From contig JAVHLK010000019.1 of the NCBI GenBank assembly GCA_031082285.1, forward strand, positions 1 through 64,000: a DNA stretch of 64,000 nt. Direction: 5' to 3'. Under the pieces are notes generated by a model. The model was not told where the DNA came from, ran no database searches, and was given only the letters and a program-made list of their open reading frames with translations. Position 1 is the stretch's first letter. Every line of letters starts with the position of its first letter. A program made the translations under genes and the position numbers. The stretch comes from Desulfomonilaceae bacterium. Lineage in GTDB: Bacteria > Desulfobacterota > Desulfomonilia > Desulfomonilales > Desulfomonilaceae. This document shows, piece by piece, positions 1 to 7,709 of the stretch.

Positions 1-390
1 CAACCCTCCCCAAAAGGCAAAAAACATATTTATAATGGTTGAACCGGTGTTGGAGATCCGAGTGAAGCTGTAGAGAAATGCAAGGTACAGCTGCCACGCA
101 CTGTTGCCCGGCTCTGCAAATGCCCATACCTCGTTCCATTTTCCCCGGGCGATCAAGTCCATAATACCCCGGGCGATAAAATTGTGGCGAACTTCGTCCG
201 TATACCAGATGCCGAACAGAGTGCCGGAGATCATTTCATGACACACCGCGTAGAGAAGCCAGATCCATCCGCCGAGAATGATCTTATGGCGAAGATTCGC
301 TGAAAAGATCCGGTGGTTCAGCGTACGATCCACCAAGAGCGGTATGGCCAACGCGGTCAAGAAAATGAGGGGATAGTCAGCGAGATGCAT
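1..390 (-). CDS. Polytopic membrane protein, 3' end outside window
   Basis: An open frame without stops runs from an ATG at 390 to the window edge (130 codons seen). The product begins MHLADYPLIFLTALAIPLL, a hydrophobic first segment, and has further hydrophobic stretches around residues 37-48 and 108-130. It therefore looks like the start of an integral membrane protein. It lies at the head of the surface-glycan locus, downstream of the GT4 gene on the same strand, so a polymerase, GT-C transferase or other envelope role is possible, but nothing diagnostic is visible in the part present. The C-terminal portion is missing because the window ends. Confidence 0.6.
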   Translation of the reverse strand, partial: MHLADYPLIFLTALAIPLLVDRTLNHRIFSANLRHKIILGGWIWLLYAVCHEMISGTLFGIWYTDEVRHNFIARGIMDLIARGKWNEVWAFAEPGNSAWQLYLAFLYSFTRISNTGSTIINMFFAFWGGL

Positions 391-540
391 TTGTAAGTAC
401 AGCACCGGCTAAGTACGGCATTTCACGGTTGTGGTCACGTATTCTGCTTTCTCTCTCAGGTCAGAGACTTGGGACCAGGTCTTCCGGTCACGGAGGGCCC
501 GGGCTACGAAAGACAGGGACCACTCCACCTTGGCGAGTGG

Positions 541-560
541 GACGGGCGTCCCTGCCCGTC
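541..560. repeat. Short inverted repeat at GT4 gene end
   Basis: GACGGGC (541-547) and GCCCGTC (554-560) form a 7-bp perfect hairpin with a 6-nt loop. The stop codon of the GT4 gene lies inside the right arm. No T-tract follows on either strand, so it is more likely a dispersed palindrome than an intrinsic terminator. Confidence 0.5.
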
Positions 561-1842
561 ATTTTGTGGGGACGGTAGTCGTAGACGCAACAGTATTCAT
601 AAAATCTTGTACCAAGGTCTTGTAGAGCGTTTCCAGCCGGGCGAGACAACGCGTGGAATCATAATGCGTCTGCACGTGCCGCCTTCCGATACGTCCAAGC
701 CGGGTTCTCAGTTCAGGGTCCGTCAAGAATCGTAACACGTATGCGCACGCGCTTTCAAGACGGTCGTGGCGAAACAGGTAATCGTGAAAATCCGGCGCAA
801 GTGCTTCTCTGTTCGCCGGAATGTCGCTCGCAACCACCGGTACTCCCACGGCCTGCGCCTCAAGGAGAACATTGGGAAGTCCCTCGCTCTCCGAACAGGA
901 AAGAAACACCGTGGCGGCTCTCAGGAGGTTCAGAACCTCCCTCCTGTCGCGCAAGCCCACGAAATCCACGAATCCCGCCACCCCCAGTTCTTCGGCCAAC
1001 TCCCGGCAGTCCTTTTCATACGTGCCGTGCCCCACAAAAACGAGGCGCGCCGAGGGGACGCTCTTTCGAACCAGTGAGAAGATCCGCAAGGCAAGATCTT
1101 GCCTTTTGGACCGGAGAAAAAAGTTTCCCACGCACACTATGTTGGGACTTGACACTGTGTCGAATCCAGCCGATTGATTCGTAATCGGCCTTACATCCGG
1201 CACTCCGCCAAATCCGCTTGCCCCCTCGCCCTTTGGGAGAGGGTTGGGGTGAGGGATTTTATGAATCGAACTATGAGTATTACCGGGTGAGAAGTACCTG
1301 CAGTCCACACCGGCGGTCCACACCATGAACCGTTGCGGGTTTGATTGCCAACCCGGCCACCGCGCATCGAGTGCCGCCCCTGATACGCCGAGAACATGCG
1401 TGGCGTATCGCTCGATCCAATGCCGTCCCAAGCGGACCACGATGTTGCGGCCAATCCGTGCCAACCGGGTGTTGGCGACTCCCATGCCCTGCGCGCCGGA
1501 CGACCGCAGATGAGCTATCCGCACGGGAACTCCGGCCTGCGCGGCACCACGCAAAATCGGTCCGCTCCATGCATCGAAATGCGCGTGAACAATGTGGTAC
1601 TGTTTCTCATGGATCTCGCGTGCCACGCGGCGGGAAAAAGAGAACAGATTTGGGGACTTGGGGCACGACAGTATCTCGGACCCCAGTTCGCGGGCCGCAT
1701 GTGCGAGAAGACCGGGCTCTGAACCGATCGTGGACGCTTCTATGTGGAACTGCGTGCGGTCATATTCCTTCAGTATCTGCAGGAGCTGAGTTTCCGATCC
1801 CCCTCGGCCGAAAGAGTTGATTACGTGCAGGACGCGGATCAT
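559..1842 (-). CDS. Glycosyltransferase family 4
   Basis: Predicted retaining GT-B glycosyltransferase that moves a sugar from a nucleotide donor during surface-polysaccharide assembly in the cytoplasm. The start was taken at the ATG at 1842 because the product then begins MIRVLHVINSFGRGGSETQL, the classic GT4 N-terminus with a glycine-rich acceptor-side loop; the longer open frame upstream is repeat sequence. The C-terminal half carries the donor-binding motif region (SCSESEGLPNVLLEAQAVGV, with the E-x7-E pattern). Length is about 427 residues, a little over the usual 370-400. The excess lies in the linker between the two Rossmann domains, where residues 195-208 (IPHPNPLPKGEGA) are encoded by an inserted palindromic repeat. 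The substrate cannot be read from sequence. Confidence 0.88.
   Translation of the reverse strand: MIRVLHVINSFGRGGSETQLLQILKEYDRTQFHIEASTIGSEPGLLAHAARELGSEILSCPKSPNLFSFSRRVAREIHEKQYHIVHAHFDAWSGPILRGAAQAGVPVRIAHLRSSGAQGMGVANTRLARIGRNIVVRLGRHWIERYATHVLGVSGAALDARWPGWQSNPQRFMVWTAGVDCRYFSPGNTHSSIHKIPHPNPLPKGEGASGFGGVPDVRPITNQSAGFDTVSSPNIVCVGNFFLRSKRQDLALRIFSLVRKSVPSARLVFVGHGTYEKDCRELAEELGVAGFVDFVGLRDRREVLNLLRAATVFLSCSESEGLPNVLLEAQAVGVPVVASDIPANREALAPDFHDYLFRHDRLESACAYVLRFLTDPELRTRLGRIGRRHVQTHYDSTRCLARLETLYKTLVQDFMNTVASTTTVPTK
1221..1260. repeat. G/C-rich palindromic repeat inserted in a GT4 gene
   Basis: The segment CCCTCGCCCTTTGGGAGAGG and the following GTTGGGGTGAGGG match the widespread bacterial repeat that, when translated, gives PHPNPLPKGEG on one strand and LTPTLSQRARG on the other. 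It lies inside the GT4 coding sequence, in frame, in the interdomain linker. Confidence 0.75.
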
Positions 1843-1964
1843 GAGATGAAGCCTGAAGAGGAGAAAGCAATCAATCCACAGATTACGCAGCGCGGCCTTT
1901 GGCCACAACCAGAAGAGAATCGCCACAGAGGCACAGCGAACGCCAAAAATGCCAAGTCCTCGCA

Positions 1965-2064
1965 ATTCCGGGGACACAATTCGTAGGGGCGGACCCCCTG
2001 TGTCCGCCCTGGGCAGGCACGGGGACCTGCCCCTACGGGCGAAATTGGGTTATGTCCCCGAAAT
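1965..2064. repeat. Nested palindromic repeat element
   Basis: Outer arms CGGGGACA (1969-1976) and TGTCCCCG (2053-2060) enclose middle arms GTAGGGGC (1983-1990) and GCCCCTAC (2029-2036), which enclose GGCGGAC (1988-1994) and GTCCGCC (2002-2008). The outer GGGGACACAATT motif resembles REP-type elements mobilised by RAYT transposases; no such transposase is present in the window. Confidence 0.75.
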
Positions 2065-2133
2065 GTGAGAATTCTTCGTGGCACGACAAGAATTTCAGGG
2101 TTAGTAGAACAGACAAGAAAGACCGGTTTTCAA

Positions 2134-2163
2134 AATCTGTGTCCATCTGTGTAATCTGTGGAT
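2134..2163. repeat. 30-bp direct repeat, copy 1
   Basis: The 30 bases beginning AATCTGTGTCCATCTGTGTA are identical to those at 10180-10209, and both copies are followed within 60 bases by a variant of TTCTTTGTGTCTTTGCGG. Related sequence in the opposite sense occurs near 1873 and 10110. Confidence 0.8.
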
Positions 2164-2344
2164 AAGGTCTTTCTCTTCTCCTTTCTTCTTGGTGTCTTTG
2201 TGGATCGTTCTTTCTTCTCAGCGGTGAACGGTTACCACACTTTCCGGTTCAGCGCTTCCTGAGTATGAACAGGTTGCTTGCATCAATGCCAAGCCTGGCG
2301 AGAAATCCGCGAAAACGCCACAATCGGTCTGCTTCAAGATCGCG

Positions 2345-4297
2345 TCATTCTTTGCCCGAATCCCTTTGCCGCCTTAGACCGGATACTAATCCTTGGAGAA
2401 GCCCCTCATCTCCGCTCCGGACGGTCATATCCGGGTAAATTTTCCAGATCTTGCCCCGATCGTTGCTGGAAACATGTGCCACATCAAGCTTTTTCACCTG
2501 TCTCCCGAACACCTCCTGTCGTCCTGATTCATTGATCCGCCTGAACCCAAAGAAGAAGTGGATTTCTCTTTCACTCCGAGGGTCCAGCGAGAAGACGGAT
2601 TTTCCCTTCCCAGGTATTGGAGTTATTCCGACCATGTCCGTGACGGTCGCCGGTATATCCAACAGCTGAGTGTTGACAGGTGATGTCTTCAAATCTCCCA
2701 CGGCATTCGGCGGTTTGATCAAGAGAAGCGCCTGAGTGCGTTCCATCAGCTGATCCGGAGAACGGTATCCTCTAGTTGTAACGGAAATCTTGTCCGCTAC
2801 ATTCGGTGGTATCTCCGGTGGGGGATAGACTTCACGTTCACTACCACTTCGTTCCCAGCCGTGATCCGAGTGAATGACTATCAGTGAGTCATTGTACCGT
2901 CCTAGTTCCTTCAATTTTGCCAAGAAGCCTTCCATAAGTTTCACCGCACATTGAGCGCTCTCAATGTAGGAACCATTTCCCACGAACCGACAACATGGAT
3001 CCCAATTGTAGGGAATATGTGGCAGCAAGACATGAACGTACACATACTGATCGTACGAAGGTCGCCTTGCCTCATCCTCGATGAATTCCCGCAGCAATGA
3101 GATTTGAGATAAGTCTGGGAACTTGAGGCTCTTCCTTCCAGTCACAGCGATTCCACGTGACGTGTGCAAGGATCCTCGCAACATGTCGATAGCCTTTTGC
3201 CCGATCCACTGGAACTCATGGCGCAGAAAACTGGGAGTTATTCTCAGCATGCATATGCGAACAAAGCCGGTGCTCACCTGAACCTTAGTCCTTCGTATGG
3301 TAATGGACCGGGCATTTCTGTGGGCCAAGTAAACGTAAGGAACATAAAACCATGACGCATACCCGTATCGGTGCAAGTGCTCCACGGCCCCGTTTTTTGT
3401 AGCCAGATCCAACCATCTCACGTAGGATCTGCCATCAAAAAGCGTACCGGTCATATAACTTGGATAGGACAACTTTGACTCTACGTAGTTAGAGCGGTTG
3501 TTCTCGAAACAGGTGAATCCGTCAAAGACGCCTCTTAGATTCGAATTGTTTACGATGTCTAGGAACTCACCTGTTCGGAAGCTGTCGAACACGATTTGAT
3601 AGATGTTCCCTCTCGGCGAGCTTCCTTTATCCGTATACTTTTCAGAGGCGGTGGCGGTGTTGCTTAGACCACCATAAGCAATTGTTGTGCGGGTCGGGAT
3701 GCTTGTCAGCACGGTCAGTATTTGGACCATCAGCAATGCCAAAACCGCCACCGGGCCAATTCGCAGCACGAATTCTGAAGGAATCCTTATCGCACATAGG
3801 ATCACCCCTACTGCAAGAGCAAACTCAATGATCGTCAAATGAATCGGCTCCGCCACTTTGTCGATGACGGACGGGTCCTCGATGAGGTCAAGAGGAACCG
3901 GAGCCAGCAGGTCGGAAAGGGCGAGGTAAATACCGAAGTAGAAGAATGCCAGGGCGATTCGTGTTCTCCAAGTCTGCTTGAAGAGTGCCAGGGAAAATAG
4001 CAGGAAAAATGATACTACGGCTAGAATCATGAACGGGAGGACATGAAGTAGATTCCAGTCGTAGTCCATTTGATTGGGCAGGTATACTGCAAATGGCACT
4101 AGAACGAAGGCAACCAGAGCCGGGAACCAGCCAACGGCAACATACGGCATGGTCTCTTTGAAGCCGTGATAGATTCGTTCGAGTATTTGATATGCGCTTA
4201 TCACTACACTATCTCGACCATAGCATTTGGCTGAAAGTCGACGCTTCGCATTCTCTTCGGTTCCGGAACGTACCGCAAAGCAGCAATTCGGGGGCAA
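2345..4297 (-). CDS. Membrane-anchored sulfatase-fold (alkaline phosphatase superfamily) protein
   Basis: Predicted inner-membrane enzyme with a periplasmic sulfatase/phosphotransferase domain. The N-terminal third (to about residue 230) has several hydrophobic segments. The globular part begins near residue 235 with QIVFDSFRTGEFLDIV, where a metal-site aspartate is expected, and continues with NYVESKLSYPSYMTGTLFDG, the nucleophile region (S/T-S-P-S-x-x-T-G-like). LIVIHSDHGWE near residue 480 is the downstream metal-binding D-H pair. Members of this family sulfate, desulfate or transfer phosphoethanolamine or phosphoglycerol on surface glycans; the substrate here is unknown. The ATG at 4297 may be too early: a GTG at 4204 or ATG at 4150 would start nearer the first membrane segment. 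Base composition is lower in G+C than the flanking genes. Confidence 0.75.
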   Translation of the reverse strand: MPPNCCFAVRSGTEENAKRRLSAKCYGRDSVVISAYQILERIYHGFKETMPYVAVGWFPALVAFVLVPFAVYLPNQMDYDWNLLHVLPFMILAVVSFFLLFSLALFKQTWRTRIALAFFYFGIYLALSDLLAPVPLDLIEDPSVIDKVAEPIHLTIIEFALAVGVILCAIRIPSEFVLRIGPVAVLALLMVQILTVLTSIPTRTTIAYGGLSNTATASEKYTDKGSSPRGNIYQIVFDSFRTGEFLDIVNNSNLRGVFDGFTCFENNRSNYVESKLSYPSYMTGTLFDGRSYVRWLDLATKNGAVEHLHRYGYASWFYVPYVYLAHRNARSITIRRTKVQVSTGFVRICMLRITPSFLRHEFQWIGQKAIDMLRGSLHTSRGIAVTGRKSLKFPDLSQISLLREFIEDEARRPSYDQYVYVHVLLPHIPYNWDPCCRFVGNGSYIESAQCAVKLMEGFLAKLKELGRYNDSLIVIHSDHGWERSGSEREVYPPPEIPPNVADKISVTTRGYRSPDQLMERTQALLLIKPPNAVGDLKTSPVNTQLLDIPATVTDMVGITPIPGKGKSVFSLDPRSEREIHFFFGFRRINESGRQEVFGRQVKKLDVAHVSSNDRGKIWKIYPDMTVRSGDEGLLQGLVSGLRRQRDSGKE

Positions 4298-4451
4298 CCA
4301 GATCTATTGGCATAAACGGTTGCGGGAAGCGACTTCCTGCAAACGGCCGGTTGAAACAACCATAAAATAGAAGGCTCCACCTCACAACGCGATTCCTTGC
4401 GAGCTAAACGGGGTCGGATTGGCTGATCTGCCACGCATACGACCGTTTCTG

Positions 4452-5381
4452 CTATTTGACGAAGAAGATGGACCTTCTCCCAAACGCACTATGAAGAAAT
4501 GCTGCAAGTGGGACCGCCTTTATGAAACCGAACTTTGATAGCAGATCGTAGAGGATCTTGTATCTTCCCGTACTGTTCTTCCAAAGTTGCTTGCCCACAA
4601 ATTCAATGTTGCCGAAATGGGTATTCACGTGCTGAACGATCTGTTTCTTGGTCAAGTAATTGGTCGAATTCTTTAGAAATGCGGAGCTTGACGATGCAGC
4701 CTCTTTCACGCTTCGCCCTTTTAATTGAGTCCTGCCCAGTGTAGAGAACCACAGGTACAAATAAGCATAGTTCCGTATCACCGTAGCGAAAGGAACATGC
4801 ACATGCGGTTCGACCAGCGTATATCGTGAGGGGAAGGAGTGAAAGCTCTTCCCTCCCTGCTTCAAGACTCTTCTTATTTCCGATAAGGCCCGCGAATAGT
4901 CCTGAACGTGCTCGAAGACCACGCTGGATACCACGTAGTCGAACGAATCGGCATCAAAGGGAATGGCATGATCGTCTGTGGTGATGGAACGGAAGATCTC
5001 TTCATCAGGCGTACACAGCCCCTCTTGTCGCAAGAGTTGCTCGAAAAACGAGCTGCGGAGTTCAATGTCCACCCCGAAAGCTTTGTAACCTAGTTTCCTG
5101 TAAGCATAGACCGTATTGCCTTTGCCGCAGCCGAAGTCGAGTATCACTGCATCACTTCCAACAGGAACCCCTAGTTCGGCGAAAAGTTTGAGCTGCCGCT
5201 GTACGTTCTCATGGGCTGCCTGGAAATCCGATTCGTTGACCACTGCGGAGGTTAATGATTCCATACGCACATGTCTTCCGATCTGGTTACGGAACTCCAG
5301 ATCATAGAAACTTCTTGATACGCACAGTCGACTTGACAGACTCCTTGTGTCGGAAGCTGGATCAGGAGGTACTCCCATCAC
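4452..5381 (-). CDS. Class I SAM-dependent methyltransferase
   Basis: Predicted cytoplasmic methyltransferase. Motif I is VILDFGCGKGNTVYAYRKLG (about residues 79-98), followed by an acidic residue at the end of strand 2 (GVDIEL), and the post-II region reads DYVVSSVVFEHVQDYSRALSE, then LKQGGKSFHSFPSRYTLVEP. This is the Methyltransf_11/25 pattern. Its start ATG overlaps the stop of the upstream methyltransferase gene by four bases (ATGA, 5378-5381), so the two are probably translationally coupled. The first 38 residues are weakly characteristic; an internal start at MESLTSAVV cannot be excluded. A role in methylating a sugar or glycan terminus fits the locus, but the acceptor is unknown. Confidence 0.82.
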   Translation of the reverse strand: MMGVPPDPASDTRSLSSRLCVSRSFYDLEFRNQIGRHVRMESLTSAVVNESDFQAAHENVQRQLKLFAELGVPVGSDAVILDFGCGKGNTVYAYRKLGYKAFGVDIELRSSFFEQLLRQEGLCTPDEEIFRSITTDDHAIPFDADSFDYVVSSVVFEHVQDYSRALSEIRRVLKQGGKSFHSFPSRYTLVEPHVHVPFATVIRNYAYLYLWFSTLGRTQLKGRSVKEAASSSSAFLKNSTNYLTKKQIVQHVNTHFGNIEFVGKQLWKNSTGRYKILYDLLSKFGFIKAVPLAAFLHSAFGRRSIFFVK

Positions 5382-6292
5382 GGAAACGCGTAACCGTTTC
5401 CCGCTTCCATCTTGGACTCAGTTCCCGCGCCTTCGATTCTTCTCGGCACTGGTCTGAGCAAGAATACGATGGATCCGCTCATGCCCAGTTGACCGAGGAT
5501 CCTGCGCAATGACCACAAGCGTTCACCCCCTAGCTGGTGAAGAGAGAAAGCCAAACCGCTTGAACGAACTTCAAGTACCCTGAAACCCGACTGATTAAAC
5601 GTGGCGATCCAGCTCGAGCGACGCCAGTTCCACAATTCATGCAACGCAGTCTTTCCGACACCATGAGGCGCGGGCAGCAACCAGCGTGAAGTCAGACCCT
5701 TGACCAACTTGACGCCGACGGATTCTTCTTGCGGCACAAGCGGATTGTTGCTTGGGTGCTTCTTCACGGAACCGCCAAGACCTACCAGTCTCTTAAGATG
5801 AATTAATAATCTCCTTAAGTTTCCAAGGGGTTGAAGAAGGATAGTAAGAAACATGGCCGCACTGGTAGGGAGAACAATTATTGCCTGGCCCGAAGGTTTG
5901 AGGGCTCGGCGTATCTCGCGAAAGGTCAAACTTAAGTAAGGCTTCGGAAGATGTTCCAACACATGTGAGCCAACCACAAGATCGGCTGTGGAGTCGTCTA
6001 GGGGCAGTTCGTGTGCGTAGGCTCGTTCCACCGGAAAATCCAGGGGCTGCCTGGGATTCGGGTCAAAAGATCTGACCGACAGTCCCATGGAGGCCATTTC
6101 GCGGGCCAGGTATCCGGAACCCCCTCCCAACTCAACGACGGTTACGTTTTCCGGAGAGTTCTTGTCCGGAGTGACCAGAACGTCTTTGAAGACCTCGAGT
6201 TCGAGCCGGCGAATCCGTTTGAGGCGAGGATTTACCTGTCCAACCTTGTGCACGTTGCTCAATACCTTCTTGCGATGTGCGGGATCGCACAC
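5378..6292 (-). CDS. Class I SAM-dependent methyltransferase
   Basis: Second methyltransferase of a coupled pair. SAM-binding motif I is VTVVELGGGSGYLAREMASM near residue 50, followed by SFDPNPRQPLDF and the ADLVVGSHVLEHLPKPYLSL segment with the usual E-H-L. The region after RALKPSGQAIIVLPTSAAM contains a hydrophobic, basic helix (LRRLLIHLKRLVGL) that may contact the membrane, as in some enzymes acting on lipid-linked glycans. It begins at 6292 just after a dispersed repeat (6300-6413), so its promoter may lie in or beyond the repeat. The acceptor is unknown. Confidence 0.82.
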   Translation of the reverse strand: MCDPAHRKKVLSNVHKVGQVNPRLKRIRRLELEVFKDVLVTPDKNSPENVTVVELGGGSGYLAREMASMGLSVRSFDPNPRQPLDFPVERAYAHELPLDDSTADLVVGSHVLEHLPKPYLSLTFREIRRALKPSGQAIIVLPTSAAMFLTILLQPLGNLRRLLIHLKRLVGLGGSVKKHPSNNPLVPQEESVGVKLVKGLTSRWLLPAPHGVGKTALHELWNWRRSSWIATFNQSGFRVLEVRSSGLAFSLHQLGGERLWSLRRILGQLGMSGSIVFLLRPVPRRIEGAGTESKMEAGNGYAFP

Positions 6293-6299
6293 CGTAGGG

Positions 6300-6413
6300 T
6301 CCCGCGGAACGCGGGATGCGCACCGTCTCCCCGTCGGGGTTCACGAAAAGAAGAGTAGACTGGGCCCCGGCCTTCGCCGGGGAGACGGTGCGCGCAAACG
6401 CGACCGTACTCAC
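6300..6413. repeat. Dispersed repeat with PAKAGAQ coding signature
   Basis: The intergenic space carries TCCCGCG-GAA-CGCGGGA (6300-6316), then GGGGTTCACGAAAAGAAGAG and GGCCCCGGCCTTCGCCGGGG. Read on the minus strand it encodes SPAKAGAQSTLLFVNPDGE, the signature of a very widespread intergenic repeat family. The inverted arms CGCACCGTCTCCCCG (6319-6333) and CGGGGAGACGGTGCG (6378-6392) enclose it. Confidence 0.75.
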
Positions 6414-6425
6414 GAAATGCTGTGC

Positions 6426-7523
6426 CTATCCAAACAACAAATTGAGATACTCTCGGGCTATGATGTCCACCGAGAACTCTTCCGCTCGTTTCATTAGTAA
6501 TTCTGGGGGAAAAGGAGAATCCAATGCCTTCATAATTCCCTGAGCGATCGCTTCAGGATCACCCATGGGCACCAAGATGCCGTAACGGCCACCTTCGAGG
6601 ACTTCCTGGGGCCCGCTTGGGCAGTCGGTGGATACAATAGTGATCCCGCACGCGAGGGCCTCCGCCAAGACAAGCGGATGACCTTCCCACCTTGAGGAGA
6701 GCACGAAGACTTGGGCTCTTGCCAGATATGGGAAGGGATTAGTGAAAGATCCGGGAAAGCTCACCGAGTCGGAAATGCCAACTTCTCGTGCCAGCGCAGT
6801 CAGCCTGTCACGCTCATTGCCTTCACCCATAATGAGCAACCTAGCCTCTCGATCTGCACTCACGATTCGGAAAGCCTTCAGGAGAGTGCCATAGTCCTTC
6901 TGGGGATGAAGCCGTCCCATGGACACAATAACAGGGGGAGCACCTGGAACGAACCAGCGATGATCAACTGGCTGTTTACGGGACAGAACCACCTTCTCTA
7001 TTGCACACGGGTTGTAGACGGTTCGGATTCTTCTCCGGGGTATATTGAGTGACTCCGATAAGTCGTGTGCGACGCCGTTCGACACAGCGATGATGGCATC
7101 AGCCTTGGGGTATATTCTCCGTGCAACCCACGGAATCCGGCGGCCTCTCTTGGTTGGGGCGTTCCGGGCTGCCCGGCTCATTGTGTTCTCTTGCCTGATA
7201 AGGATACGGGTCTGCACCCGTGCCAGGGATCGAGCGAGGAGAGCGACTATGTTGCAATGCACCATGGATGATATGAGACCGGCAGGGCGTCTCCTGCGAA
7301 GGTACGAGATCAAGGGGATCAGGGCATTCAGGGTTCTCCTGGATTTAAGGTCAACGATATGCACTGCGGGAGAAACGTCCCGGAGAAAGTCGCCTTTCTT
7401 CTCCACCAGCACGAGATCAACAGGGTATCCCAGTGAGGAAAAGTGGTTGGCGAGTTCCACCATGACTCTTTCGGCGCCTCCGGTCTTGAGTGACGGCAAG
7501 AATAGGGCGATGGGATCCGGCAT
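6426..7523 (-). CDS. Glycosyltransferase family 4
   Basis: GT-B fold glycosyltransferase of the GT4 family. The chosen ATG at 7523 gives MPDPIALFLPSLKTGGAERV, in which the GGAER loop is typical; an ATG at 7568 would add 15 residues of no family character. The middle contains FPKADAIIAVSNGV-like sequence (YPKADAIIAVSNGVAHDLSE), then PPVIVSMGRLHPQKDYGTLL at the start of the donor domain and SSRWEGHPLVLAEALACGI with the E-x7-E motif. Length of about 365 residues is normal. It is a stand-alone gene between the membrane GT39-like gene and the methyltransferase pair, all on the minus strand. Donor and acceptor sugars cannot be predicted. Confidence 0.9.
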   Translation of the reverse strand: MPDPIALFLPSLKTGGAERVMVELANHFSSLGYPVDLVLVEKKGDFLRDVSPAVHIVDLKSRRTLNALIPLISYLRRRRPAGLISSMVHCNIVALLARSLARVQTRILIRQENTMSRAARNAPTKRGRRIPWVARRIYPKADAIIAVSNGVAHDLSESLNIPRRRIRTVYNPCAIEKVVLSRKQPVDHRWFVPGAPPVIVSMGRLHPQKDYGTLLKAFRIVSADREARLLIMGEGNERDRLTALAREVGISDSVSFPGSFTNPFPYLARAQVFVLSSRWEGHPLVLAEALACGITIVSTDCPSGPQEVLEGGRYGILVPMGDPEAIAQGIMKALDSPFPPELLMKRAEEFSVDIIAREYLNLLFG

Positions 7524-7709
7524 CGCCGCCTGAGAGCTCCATGATCTGGTTTGAAAAAACTGAGTCATTGCCGTCGAAACCTCTCCTTTGACATGACGTT
7601 CCGCCTTTCAGGCCTCTCTTCCTGTCCTTCCTCGAACGCAATCATATCGCACTAGAGCAGCAGAGTGATTCCAGCCAAGGCAAGACATTGTCACGGGATC
7701 ACACTTGGG

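Larger units (their letters stand above)
1843..2344. other. Intergenic stretch made of dispersed repeats
   Basis: About 500 bases with no credible gene. It begins with sequence related to the CCACAGATTACGCAG and GCCACAGAGGCACAG families (1873-1936), continues with a nested palindrome (1965-2064, listed separately) and ends with a copy of the ATCTGTGTCCATCTGTG repeat (2134-2163) followed by TTGGTGTCTTTGTGG. It separates the sulfatase-type gene from the GT4 gene on the same strand. Confidence 0.7.
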
